This document shows positions 52,632 to 60,500 of a stretch of DNA of 64,000 bases, one piece after another. The notes beneath the pieces were generated by a model. It worked only from the letters and a program-made list of their open reading frames with translations. It was not told the origin of the DNA and did no database searches. Source of the DNA: Bacteroidales bacterium UBA4345 (GTDB lineage: Bacteria > Bacteroidota > Bacteroidia > Bacteroidales > Paludibacteraceae); the NCBI GenBank assembly GCA_002396385.1, contig DGTD01000079.1, positions 1-64,000 of the forward strand, given 5' to 3'. The position numbers were made by a program, and so were the translations under genes. The first letter of the stretch is position 1, and each line of letters starts with the position of its first letter.

Positions 52632-54011
52632 TTATAAATTATTAGGACTAATTATATGGATTTTCTTTGTTGTTGTAAAATTATAATACATGCTTGTTCC
52701 TTGTGTGTCATATACACCATCTCTTGGTGTCATTGGATTGAATGTGTCAGCTAAAAAATAACCGTTGCAAACTCCATCCCAACCCCAATTGTTGTGTATG
52801 TAGTTAAACATAACTGGTGTAGATGATGTTATGTAGTAGGTGCCGTTGTCAGTGTCTAAAATATAACTCTCGAAATTGTAAAAAACAGACTGATAGCCAT
52901 CTAAAACCCACGCATGGGCTGCATCTTCGACCGGATCTGTGGCAATCATGATGACTGGTGCGTGTAGAACTAAAAAATTATATACATCTGTCCAGCTATA
53001 ATCCCAATCTACAATATTGTACCCCAACACATACTGTAACCATGGTTTTGTATTTGGCCACGTTGTTCCGCTCTCAGAACATCCATAGTTCATTTGGGTG
53101 TTTAAGCCTATCAGTTTAAATAGATAAGCTACGTCTTTTTTGTCGTTGGTGGAAATAATGTTGGCGTTAGGATTGGATGTCATACCCGTCCAGTTGAATG
53201 TGTGTCCGTAAATGCTGGAAGGATATTTCCAATAAGCCATTACCTGTGCTACAGCCGTGGCCATACAGCCGGCAACACATCTGTATGTTGTGCTACCAGG
53301 GCAGAAAGGAACGCTGTCGTTATAAGGCCCATCTTGCCCCCATGTGGTTTGTAGCCAGTTTGGACTTTCGTACTCGCCGATGTAAACAAATCTTGTTCCT
53401 GTAACATATGATTTAAGCGATTTGTCTATTTTTTGATATTTCCCACTTTTTAGGATGGAATCGGCAATGGAACGAAGAGAGTCTTTCTGGACTTCGAAAT
53501 TGTCTATTTCGTAAGCCACGTAGTTAAATGCGTCATTTATTGCTCCTGAAAGGGCGGGGATGTTCTCGTTTATATAGTCCTCATCATAATGACCTTTTTC
53601 TGTAATAGCTAAAACAGGATTGTAAATCCTGTCGTCGGCGGCAACGATTATGAATCCGTTGTCATTGTCGAAATTGATGATGTACGCTAATGTGTCGGGT
53701 CGGGAGTTGGAACTTTTCAAACCAAGCTGCCGTTTAATTACTTTAACGTCTTCGTTGGAAGATTTTTTTGACTTCAGATTGCTTACATTTTTGCTACTTT
53801 TATTGGCAAAGACAGTTGCTATCTGCCTGGCTTCGCTAGGGGAAATGGTGTGGTGTTTAGAATAAAGGGCTTTAAAATTGATAACAGTCTGCTCTTGTTT
53901 TGGAACATCTTGTTTAGAAATATCCGCCACAAATAGAGATTCCTCTCTGTCATCGTTACATGACACGAAAAGTAAAAAAGGAAGGGTTAAAAATAGTTTT
54001 ACTTTGTTCAT
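52632..54011 (-). CDS. C10 family cysteine peptidase, lipoprotein form
   Basis: 459 residues. The signal LFLTLPFLLFVSCNDDREES has a lipobox with acidic residues after the cysteine, fitting a surface lipoprotein. A prodomain with FIIVAADDRIYNPVLAIT follows. The protease domain has catalytic Cys249 (RCVAGCMATAVAQVMAYW) and His366 (DAAHAWVLDGY), then YIHNNWGWDGVCNGYF. Unlike the other C10 protein here it has no T9SS tail. The coding sequence is visibly more AT-rich than the flanking core genes. Its promoter region carries three 21-bp-phased repeats. Confidence 0.93.
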   Translation of the reverse strand: MNKVKLFLTLPFLLFVSCNDDREESLFVADISKQDVPKQEQTVINFKALYSKHHTISPSEARQIATVFANKSSKNVSNLKSKKSSNEDVKVIKRQLGLKSSNSRPDTLAYIINFDNDNGFIIVAADDRIYNPVLAITEKGHYDEDYINENIPALSGAINDAFNYVAYEIDNFEVQKDSLRSIADSILKSGKYQKIDKSLKSYVTGTRFVYIGEYESPNWLQTTWGQDGPYNDSVPFCPGSTTYRCVAGCMATAVAQVMAYWKYPSSIYGHTFNWTGMTSNPNANIISTNDKKDVAYLFKLIGLNTQMNYGCSESGTTWPNTKPWLQYVLGYNIVDWDYSWTDVYNFLVLHAPVIMIATDPVEDAAHAWVLDGYQSVFYNFESYILDTDNGTYYITSSTPVMFNYIHNNWGWDGVCNGYFLADTFNPMTPRDGVYDTQGTSMYYNFTTTKKIHIISPNNL

Positions 54012-54037
54012 AATGTTATAATTAAAAAAATCACATC

Positions 54038-54045
54038 CAAAGATA
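54038..54045 (-). promoter_or_regulatory. -7 box of the C10 peptidase promoter
   Basis: Minus-strand TATCTTTG (plus CAAAGATA), a full -7 match 26 bp upstream of the start codon. No -33 TTTG is present; the nearest repeat copy begins 21 bp upstream. Confidence 0.7.
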
Positions 54046-54066
54046 CGTAAAGAATAATAAAACTAA

Positions 54067-54115
54067 TCCCTAATCAAAAACAATTCGTCCCTAAAATCTG
54101 ATTATTCGTCCCTAA
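54067..54115 (-). promoter_or_regulatory. Three 21-bp-phased direct repeats, probable activator site
   Basis: On the minus strand TTAGGGA occurs at 54115-54109, 54094-54088 and 54073-54067, each step exactly 21 bp. The two upstream copies are identical over 12 bases (TTAGGGACGAAT). The third overlaps the -33 position of the C10 peptidase promoter. A 21-bp period, two helical turns, is typical of LytTR-type response-regulator sites. Confidence 0.65.
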
Positions 54116-54130
54116 TGTATAGAGTTATAA

Positions 54131-54739
54131 ATGAACGTGTCTAAATTGAAAAATTTCTCCAAATGGAAGAACGAAGGTGTTTTTGAGGATTTGTTCATCA
54201 AACTACACATCTGGTTACGCATCATATTGGGGCGTGCAGTATGCCCAAGCTTAGGTCTGATTGATTCCAGAAGTGTTAAAACATCTCACCACGTTGATAG
54301 ATGCAGAGGCATCGACGGCAACAAGAAAATCAAAGGCAGAAAACAACACTTGGTGGTAGACACGTTGGGCATCCCTCTTGCCGTTGTAGTCCATAAGGCC
54401 AATATCCACGACAGTGTGGTTCTACTGCAAGTATTTGAGGATATGATGTTTAATTTTCATCGCCTTGCAAAAATCATCGCTGACGGAGGTTACAGAGGAG
54501 AGCATCTGTCCAACACGCTAAAAGCCACTTTGGGTTGTGATTTGGAGATTGTCCTTCGTCCCGATGAGTGTCCTCCGAAATTCCAAGTGGTACCAAAACG
54601 ATGGATTGTTGAAAGAACTTTCGCCTGGCTGGAAAACTTCAGAAGGCTGGTTATCGACTACGAGTTTCATGCGGAAACCGCAGTGGCTATGATTCAATTA
54701 GCCTTCTGTTTTCTGATGCTTAACAAAATATTTCAGTGA
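54131..54739 (+). pseudogene. IS5-family transposase, N-terminally truncated
   Basis: 202 residues. The DDE triad is present: Asp in LGLIDSRSVKTS, Asp in KIIADGGYRGEH, Glu in PKRWIVERTFAWLENFRRL. The N-terminal DNA-binding part, normally about 50-60 residues before the NFSKWKNEGVFEDLF block, is missing. A stop codon stands immediately before the ATG, so there is no coding sequence to the left in this frame. It resembles the IS427/ISL2 branch. Probably not functional. Confidence 0.85.
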
Positions 54740-54757
54740 AATTTAAACAGCTTCTGA
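54131..54757 (+). mobile_element. Remnant of an IS5-family insertion sequence, left end lost
   Basis: The transposase reading frame is followed by GAAATTTAAACAG, which resembles the right terminal repeat of this IS group. No matching left repeat (CTGTTTAAATTTC) occurs in the 119 bases before the frame, which are instead the C10 peptidase promoter. The right boundary is approximate. Confidence 0.7.
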
Positions 54758-54772
54758 ATAGGGGAAGGGCTG

Positions 54773-54810
54773 TAAAAAAAACTTGGCCCTGAAAAACTCA
54801 GAGCCAAGTT
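54773..54810 (-). terminator. Terminator of the alpha-2-macroglobulin gene
   Basis: Stem AACTTGGC (54780-54787) / GCCAAGTT (54803-54810), with CTGA/TCAG pairing inside. On the minus strand it is followed by a run of T (plus A-run from 54774). Confidence 0.88.
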
Positions 54811-54854
54811 GATGTTAGTTTTTTGTCTGTTAAAAGTGATACGTAGGCCGGGGC

Positions 54855-57800
54855 TTACCTCACATCAACGTAAGACGATGCTGTGTTTGCACGAATCGAC
54901 TTGTCGTACATCGCCTCCACTTTCACTGCAGGCAGATAGAAGTGTCCGCTGTAAGTAGCGCAGAGGTTGACCACAAAGGTTTTACTGCTACCAGCGCCTA
55001 AGTCGTCGATGTAGCTGTAAACGCGGTCGTCGCGGAAGTCGCGGTAGTCGTTCTGGTCGTTTGTAATCGTCTCGTCATTGTATCGCGTGTTCAGAATTTC
55101 CCAACCGGAAGGGAAAATTTGTGAGACAGCCAGGTTTTGAACCTTTTTCGATCCGGTATTGCGGACCACAACAACGGCTTTGAAGTTCTTTCCCTTGTTG
55201 AGAGCAGATATGTTGATTGGGGAGTTGTTCTCATCAACATAGTTGACCTTAAGGTCGAGCCCATAGGCGCAAGGCGCTATTTCACCAGGTTTGGCCACAC
55301 CTTCGGTCGAAACCTTCACAAAGACAGTCGAACTGCCGTTGTTCTTGACCGTAACCTGTTTACTGCCGGTTGCTGCGTCTTTAACGAAGTTGTCGGTCCA
55401 CATCACTTTGTTGGTGTTTACCTGTTTGCTCATTGTTCCGGCTTTCACATCGGCAACGATTTTACCGTCGACCAGGTATTTTTGGTTGTACTTCGAGGCG
55501 GCAACGAGGGCAAAAGCGGCCGATTGCGTCGAGAGCCACTTGTCGGAATTGAGCTCGTCGGCAATTTGCTCGTACAACTCTGTTGCCTGACTCTGTTTAT
55601 TCTGGTGAACTGTAGCGAGCAACTTGATGGCTGCAGTACGCAACGGACTAGAGAAGCAGTAGCTGTAGTAGTCGTCATTACCAGCGTTAGGTGCCGCAGC
55701 AACCAACTGGTTCGCCACTTCGGTATGGCCCGATTGGGCATAAGCGGCAGCCAGCAACCAGCAAGCCTGTTCGTTAAGAACCGATTTTGCCTCCTTCAAG
55801 CGGTTCATTGCTCCCAATTCGGCTTGTCCGGCAAGGGCTAGTACGTACAGGCGGTAGGCTTGGTCGACACTGTTGTAGGAATAGCTGGCATCGTTCGACT
55901 TCCAGCCCTTAGCCTTCGATTTAAGGAAGCTGATGGCGTCGTTGCGCAGGCTGGTTGGAACCACAAAGCCCTTCTTTTCGGCTTCAACCAGGAAGTGGGA
56001 CGCATAGGTCGAGGCCCAGTACGAGGTCACGTACTTCCCGCCTGGCCAGTAAGAGAATCCGCCACCTGCCGCCTGGTAGAGTTTCAAACGTTCGATGGTC
56101 TGTTTGATAGCGTCGGCTGCATCGGCTTTTTGCGTCTCGTCAAGTTGGGTATAGTCTCCCATGAAAAGTTGAGGGAACGCTTTCGATGTGATTTGTTCAA
56201 CACAGCCGTGCGGATATCCGACCAAGTCTTTCAAGCGGCGGGCCAGATTGATAGGCTTAACCGTACTGAGGTCAACGTCGAGCATATTGGTTCCGTCTAT
56301 GCCCACGAGGTTGATGTTCTGGCTCCAGCTCTTACCTGCAGGAATTGTTCCAGAATAGAAGTTGATTTGTGGCTCGGAAATGGAGCGGATGGTGATGTCT
56401 GTCGTATAGTCGGCTGTATGTCTACCAGCTTTTGCGTCGATACTAACCCGTCCCAAACCGGCCTTGTCGTTAACTTTAACGCGGAAAGTCACGGTTTTGT
56501 CGCCCTGGGTTGGCAGGTTGACCGTTTTTTGGTTTGGTCCGACAATGGTGAGTTTGTCGTCGGTTTTCAGAGAGACAGCAATGTTGCCGATACCGTCTTT
56601 AGAAGCGAATACGCTGACAGGCACATCCATCTCTTCGCCCACGCCAATGGTGCGTGGAAGTGTGCCGAGAAGCATAACCGGTTTACGGACAAGAACGCTC
56701 TTCTCGCTGCTGCCGAACGCTTTCTCGCCATCGGTCGCCACTACCATAACGCGGACACGGCCGTTGTAGTTAGGCATGTGCAGGTTGTGGGTGACCGATT
56801 TGCCTTTTTTGAGCAGGAACGGACCTTCCATTTTCACAACAGGAGTGAAACGGTTGACAATCGATTTTGGCGCATTGCTGTTCTCGTCGTCGCCACCAAT
56901 GCTGAACACTTGCTCGAAGCGTCCGCCAAAGGCTCCCGCCACGTGGCTGTACATATCCCACATCCTCATGCTCATGGCTTCGCGCGCATTGAAGTGCTTC
57001 CATGGGTCAGGTGTCTTAAAGTGGGTCAGATCCAGCAGACCTTCGTCAACAATAGCCAACGTGTAGGCCATTTCCTTCCCGTTCTTTTCTGTTACTTTCA
57101 CGGTGAAATCCCCGTCAGGGATGAGCTCGTCGTCCATTTTTACCTCAGGGACCAGTACGCTTTCTGGGTCGTTGACCATCACGTTGCGGACACCATAGAT
57201 GCGGATAGGCACATCGTTGAGCGTGTTCCCGTGAGGTTGGAGTACTGTAGCACAGAGGTATGCATTAGGCTGCATTTCAGGGGTGATTTCAATGTCGATA
57301 GAGGTCTCACCATCCTTACATTCGTAATTTTTGGTAAAGAGCACACCGCTGGAATTGCAAACGGAGATGATGGCGCGGCATTCTTTTGAAGAAGGAACCA
57401 CTACCTTCATCTTGTCGCCTGGTTTATAAGTACTTTTGTCTACGGCAAACTTGAAGGTCGTTGAATTTCCGTTCTGTTCGGTGCTGCGGCCTTCCATGTA
57501 GTCGAAATAGGCGGTGGTAAGAGCCACATGGTTGCTTTCGCGGTCGTGTGCTACGAAAGCATAGGTGCCCCATTCTGAGTCGGTCGGAGAGAAATCGACT
57601 GAAGCCTGGCCGCTGGCGTCGGTAACAACCGTCTTTTTCACGATAGGTTTCAGACCCCGGTTGGCAATATAGTTCGCCACGTTTCTGTCGTCTGACTCAT
57701 ACCACCAGTACCAGTCGACTTTAACGATGGAGAATTCTATGCTGTGGTTGGCGCAAGGTTTGCCTTCTGGGGTAACCGTCACAATCCCGATTTTATGCTT

Positions 57801-60404
57801 GTGGCCGGTTGGCAGATAGTAGGCCTCGGTTTCAGGGGCAGCCACTCCCACGAAACTTGTGTAAGGAGAGTATTTAGTGGTAACCACATCGGTGCTGAAT
57901 TCTCCTGAAGGCTCGAACACCTTGGTCACAAATTCGCACTTTATCATAGATGTGGCGTTGCCCAACTTCGAAGTGTTGATTGGAACCACAGCCTGGCCGT
58001 TGGCATTGAGTTTGCCTTTGGCTACGGCAATGTCTTGTTCGTTGAGATAATCGCTATTTGCATTGAATGAATACTTCTCGTAACCTTTAAACGTGTTGCT
58101 TGTCGTGCGGAAGTTGGCCGTAACGTCATAATTCAGACTTCCGGCTTTCCCCCCATGCAGCCATTCGGACGAAAGCATAGCCGATGCGGCCGACTTTGTG
58201 AGTATGGCTGGCAGCTTCATGTCAATCTTCAAACGGTTCGGCTTGATTGTTTCCACGCGAATTGACTTTTCGAATGTGGCTCCGCCCAGTTGTATTTTAG
58301 CATTCCACATGCCGGTAGGGGCATCTTCTGCAATAGGCAAAGTGAATTTATACAGCCCTTTGATGCCGGCAGAGCGGTTTGATACCTGGCGCGCATACTG
58401 CTTTCCGGATGGATTCTTTAAAATCAGCACAACGGGGTGCCCCTCAGGAAATAGATTTGCCTTGTCGACAAACATAAAGCCAAGGTGGAGAGTGTCGCCG
58501 GGACGGCGAACACCGCGTTCGCAGTATATGAAACCGTTGACGCCATCTTGTGTAGAAGCACCGGAAACATCGAAGGCACTCATAGAAAGAGAATTGTTCT
58601 CTCCTAACTTCAAGTAGCATTTCTCCTTCCCTTTTTGTGCGACAATGTAGAACGGTACCTGTCCGTTTTCCGATTTGTAGATAGCTACACCGTCGGAATT
58701 CGATTCAATGGAAGCTATCTGTTGGTTCTGCAAATTGTAGAAATTAACAGTAACACCCTTTTCCGGACGAGCCGTTACCAGGTTGTTGGTGAAAACGGTC
58801 ACTTCTTCGTTATTGCCTAGTGCGGCCAGTCCGATATTGGTTGCCAGCACATTGCGGCCCACCACATTGTCTCTTGTGTAGAAGGCTTCGTTTGCCGGGT
58901 CTTTCGACGCTTTGTTGTACTCGTCCCAGCTGTCAAATTCGTCGTACCAGCTGCTGTAGCCGTCTCTCATGGTCGATCCGGTACTGTACCACGATGAGTA
59001 GTTGTTGAAGCGTTTGCACTCTTTCAGGAACTCGCGTTCGTCGTCGGCAATGATTTCTGCTTTCGATGGTGCTTTATAGTCGGGGTTCGGCCAGGCTGAA
59101 AGCCGTTGGTCGAAAGACAACTCCACACGGTAGATGGCTCCGGGCTCCATCTCTATCAGTTCTTTTAAGTCGAGAGCGTAGGTGCCGCATTCTGTAAGGT
59201 TGTTGGAAGGGTCTTCGTCTAAGAAGATGGTCTTGCGGCAAACCGGACGGGCCAGACAACGCATGTTGCTGTATTCGTTAAGGTCGCCGGTTTGCAGGAA
59301 GATGCCCATATTGTTTTCAAACACTTTCAGCACCCTGACGGTAACACCCCGCAGATATGTGGCTTTAAACGGAATTATCACATGGTCAGACAGCGGTACA
59401 ACCACGTTGTTGTCTACAAAACTGACTTCAGGTTTCAGTTGCTTTATTTCTACCTCCTTGCTGATGTTCTTTCCCAGCCTGATGCCGCTTGCACTCATTA
59501 CGTCGGCACTGATTTCCACATGGAGGGTTGTATAGTTGTCAGATACGTCGGGGTAGAGTTTCATTTTATTTCCATGAACATCTACGGCTTTCGACTGTAC
59601 GTTCTCTTTAATTTTAGCCAGACCAATCATATTTTGTTTGCCCAGGTTTTTCGTGAAGGTCACTTCTATATATTTCTCTGGGGCTTGGTTGTATATGACT
59701 GAATATACGTCGAAAGTTGTCTTTGATGGGATTGATACATTGAGGAGAGCGCCTTTCTCAATGCCGAGTTGGTTGTTGCCTATGGCCAAAGCCAAATCGT
59801 GGTCGGTGTCGCGTGAAAGCACGTTGCCGATGGTCAACTTGTGGGAACGGCCGTCGGAGGTGTGCGACCATTTGGTGGTAACACCTTCTTCTGATAGTAA
59901 AACTGCGTTTTCCACCTCAAGGCTTTTTTCCGGTTCTGAGGTCAGAATCGAGAACTCGCAGGTGTAGATGTTGTCGTTTTTGGCATCGCATTCCAAATTG
60001 GTGAGTTTGGCGCGCATGGCGGGAGTGATGGTGCGGAACGAATAGGAAAATTTATCCACTTCTTTGTCATCGAAAATCTTCCTCAGATTCGTTGTCACCG
60101 TGTACTCTGTAGCACGGGCAAGTTCGGTTTCTGGGTCGAACACAATCGTGTGCTTGTCTTGAAGCCGGAATGTGCCTTTCACACTCGGCTCAATTTCGCA
60201 AACATCGTTCAGATCACCGTTGTAGTTGACCTCTTGAGAGAGAATCAACATAGGTTCGGAAAAACGGGAGATTTGACCCTCTGTGCAGGCAACCACGTAT
60301 TTGTTGGCCACCATGTCGTTTCCGTTACCAGAACATGAGTCCAGCACCACCGAACCCATGATTGTCGTTAAGACAGACAACAAAAAGAATTTTAATTTAT
60401 TCAT
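54855..60404 (-). CDS. Bacterial alpha-2-macroglobulin-like lipoprotein
   Basis: 1,849 residues with a lipoprotein signal (VVLDSCSGNGND; no acidic tract, so probably periplasm-facing). Many beta MG-like domains follow, including the bait/MG block VNGFIYCERGVRRPGDTLHL and VPEVKMDDELIPDGDFTVKV. The thioester motif CVEQ is at residues 1401-1404 (GYPHGCVEQITSKAFPQ) and the helical thioester domain carries YQAAGGGFSYWPGGKYVTSY. By family knowledge it traps proteases in the periplasm. It is divergent from pbpC, the E. coli yfhM-pbpC pairing, and is thought to protect the cell after wall damage. Confidence 0.94.
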   Translation of the reverse strand: MNKLKFFLLSVLTTIMGSVVLDSCSGNGNDMVANKYVVACTEGQISRFSEPMLILSQEVNYNGDLNDVCEIEPSVKGTFRLQDKHTIVFDPETELARATEYTVTTNLRKIFDDKEVDKFSYSFRTITPAMRAKLTNLECDAKNDNIYTCEFSILTSEPEKSLEVENAVLLSEEGVTTKWSHTSDGRSHKLTIGNVLSRDTDHDLALAIGNNQLGIEKGALLNVSIPSKTTFDVYSVIYNQAPEKYIEVTFTKNLGKQNMIGLAKIKENVQSKAVDVHGNKMKLYPDVSDNYTTLHVEISADVMSASGIRLGKNISKEVEIKQLKPEVSFVDNNVVVPLSDHVIIPFKATYLRGVTVRVLKVFENNMGIFLQTGDLNEYSNMRCLARPVCRKTIFLDEDPSNNLTECGTYALDLKELIEMEPGAIYRVELSFDQRLSAWPNPDYKAPSKAEIIADDEREFLKECKRFNNYSSWYSTGSTMRDGYSSWYDEFDSWDEYNKASKDPANEAFYTRDNVVGRNVLATNIGLAALGNNEEVTVFTNNLVTARPEKGVTVNFYNLQNQQIASIESNSDGVAIYKSENGQVPFYIVAQKGKEKCYLKLGENNSLSMSAFDVSGASTQDGVNGFIYCERGVRRPGDTLHLGFMFVDKANLFPEGHPVVLILKNPSGKQYARQVSNRSAGIKGLYKFTLPIAEDAPTGMWNAKIQLGGATFEKSIRVETIKPNRLKIDMKLPAILTKSAASAMLSSEWLHGGKAGSLNYDVTANFRTTSNTFKGYEKYSFNANSDYLNEQDIAVAKGKLNANGQAVVPINTSKLGNATSMIKCEFVTKVFEPSGEFSTDVVTTKYSPYTSFVGVAAPETEAYYLPTGHKHKIGIVTVTPEGKPCANHSIEFSIVKVDWYWWYESDDRNVANYIANRGLKPIVKKTVVTDASGQASVDFSPTDSEWGTYAFVAHDRESNHVALTTAYFDYMEGRSTEQNGNSTTFKFAVDKSTYKPGDKMKVVVPSSKECRAIISVCNSSGVLFTKNYECKDGETSIDIEITPEMQPNAYLCATVLQPHGNTLNDVPIRIYGVRNVMVNDPESVLVPEVKMDDELIPDGDFTVKVTEKNGKEMAYTLAIVDEGLLDLTHFKTPDPWKHFNAREAMSMRMWDMYSHVAGAFGGRFEQVFSIGGDDENSNAPKSIVNRFTPVVKMEGPFLLKKGKSVTHNLHMPNYNGRVRVMVVATDGEKAFGSSEKSVLVRKPVMLLGTLPRTIGVGEEMDVPVSVFASKDGIGNIAVSLKTDDKLTIVGPNQKTVNLPTQGDKTVTFRVKVNDKAGLGRVSIDAKAGRHTADYTTDITIRSISEPQINFYSGTIPAGKSWSQNINLVGIDGTNMLDVDLSTVKPINLARRLKDLVGYPHGCVEQITSKAFPQLFMGDYTQLDETQKADAADAIKQTIERLKLYQAAGGGFSYWPGGKYVTSYWASTYASHFLVEAEKKGFVVPTSLRNDAISFLKSKAKGWKSNDASYSYNSVDQAYRLYVLALAGQAELGAMNRLKEAKSVLNEQACWLLAAAYAQSGHTEVANQLVAAAPNAGNDDYYSYCFSSPLRTAAIKLLATVHQNKQSQATELYEQIADELNSDKWLSTQSAAFALVAASKYNQKYLVDGKIVADVKAGTMSKQVNTNKVMWTDNFVKDAATGSKQVTVKNNGSSTVFVKVSTEGVAKPGEIAPCAYGLDLKVNYVDENNSPINISALNKGKNFKAVVVVRNTGSKKVQNLAVSQIFPSGWEILNTRYNDETITNDQNDYRDFRDDRVYSYIDDLGAGSSKTFVVNLCATYSGHFYLPAVKVEAMYDKSIRANTASSYVDVR

Positions 60405-60416
60405 GGAAAAAATAGA

Positions 60417-60424
60417 TATCTTTG
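60417..60424 (+). promoter_or_regulatory. Candidate -7 box for pbpC
   Basis: TATCTTTG on the plus strand, 76 bp upstream of pbpC. On the minus strand a near match TAACTTTA (plus 60427-60434) may serve the macroglobulin gene, so the two promoters would be back to back. Confidence 0.45.
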
Positions 60425-60500
60425 CTTAAAGTTAATAAAAACTCTTTTTTGCCCGAATGGCAATTGCACTTTTTTTCAATAATTCTGTATTGGAATAAAA

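Noticed and set aside
54067..54115. TTAGGG repeats as a telomere-like sequence
   Set aside because: The copies are separated by 14 unrelated bases in fixed 21-bp phase upstream of a bacterial promoter box, so a regulator site is far more likely.
55860..57389. A 509-codon open frame on the plus strand inside the macroglobulin gene
   Set aside because: It lies entirely antisense to a well-supported gene and its translation has no family motif; long antisense frames here follow from codon bias. The same applies to long antisense frames in queA, ctpA and the giant surface protein gene.
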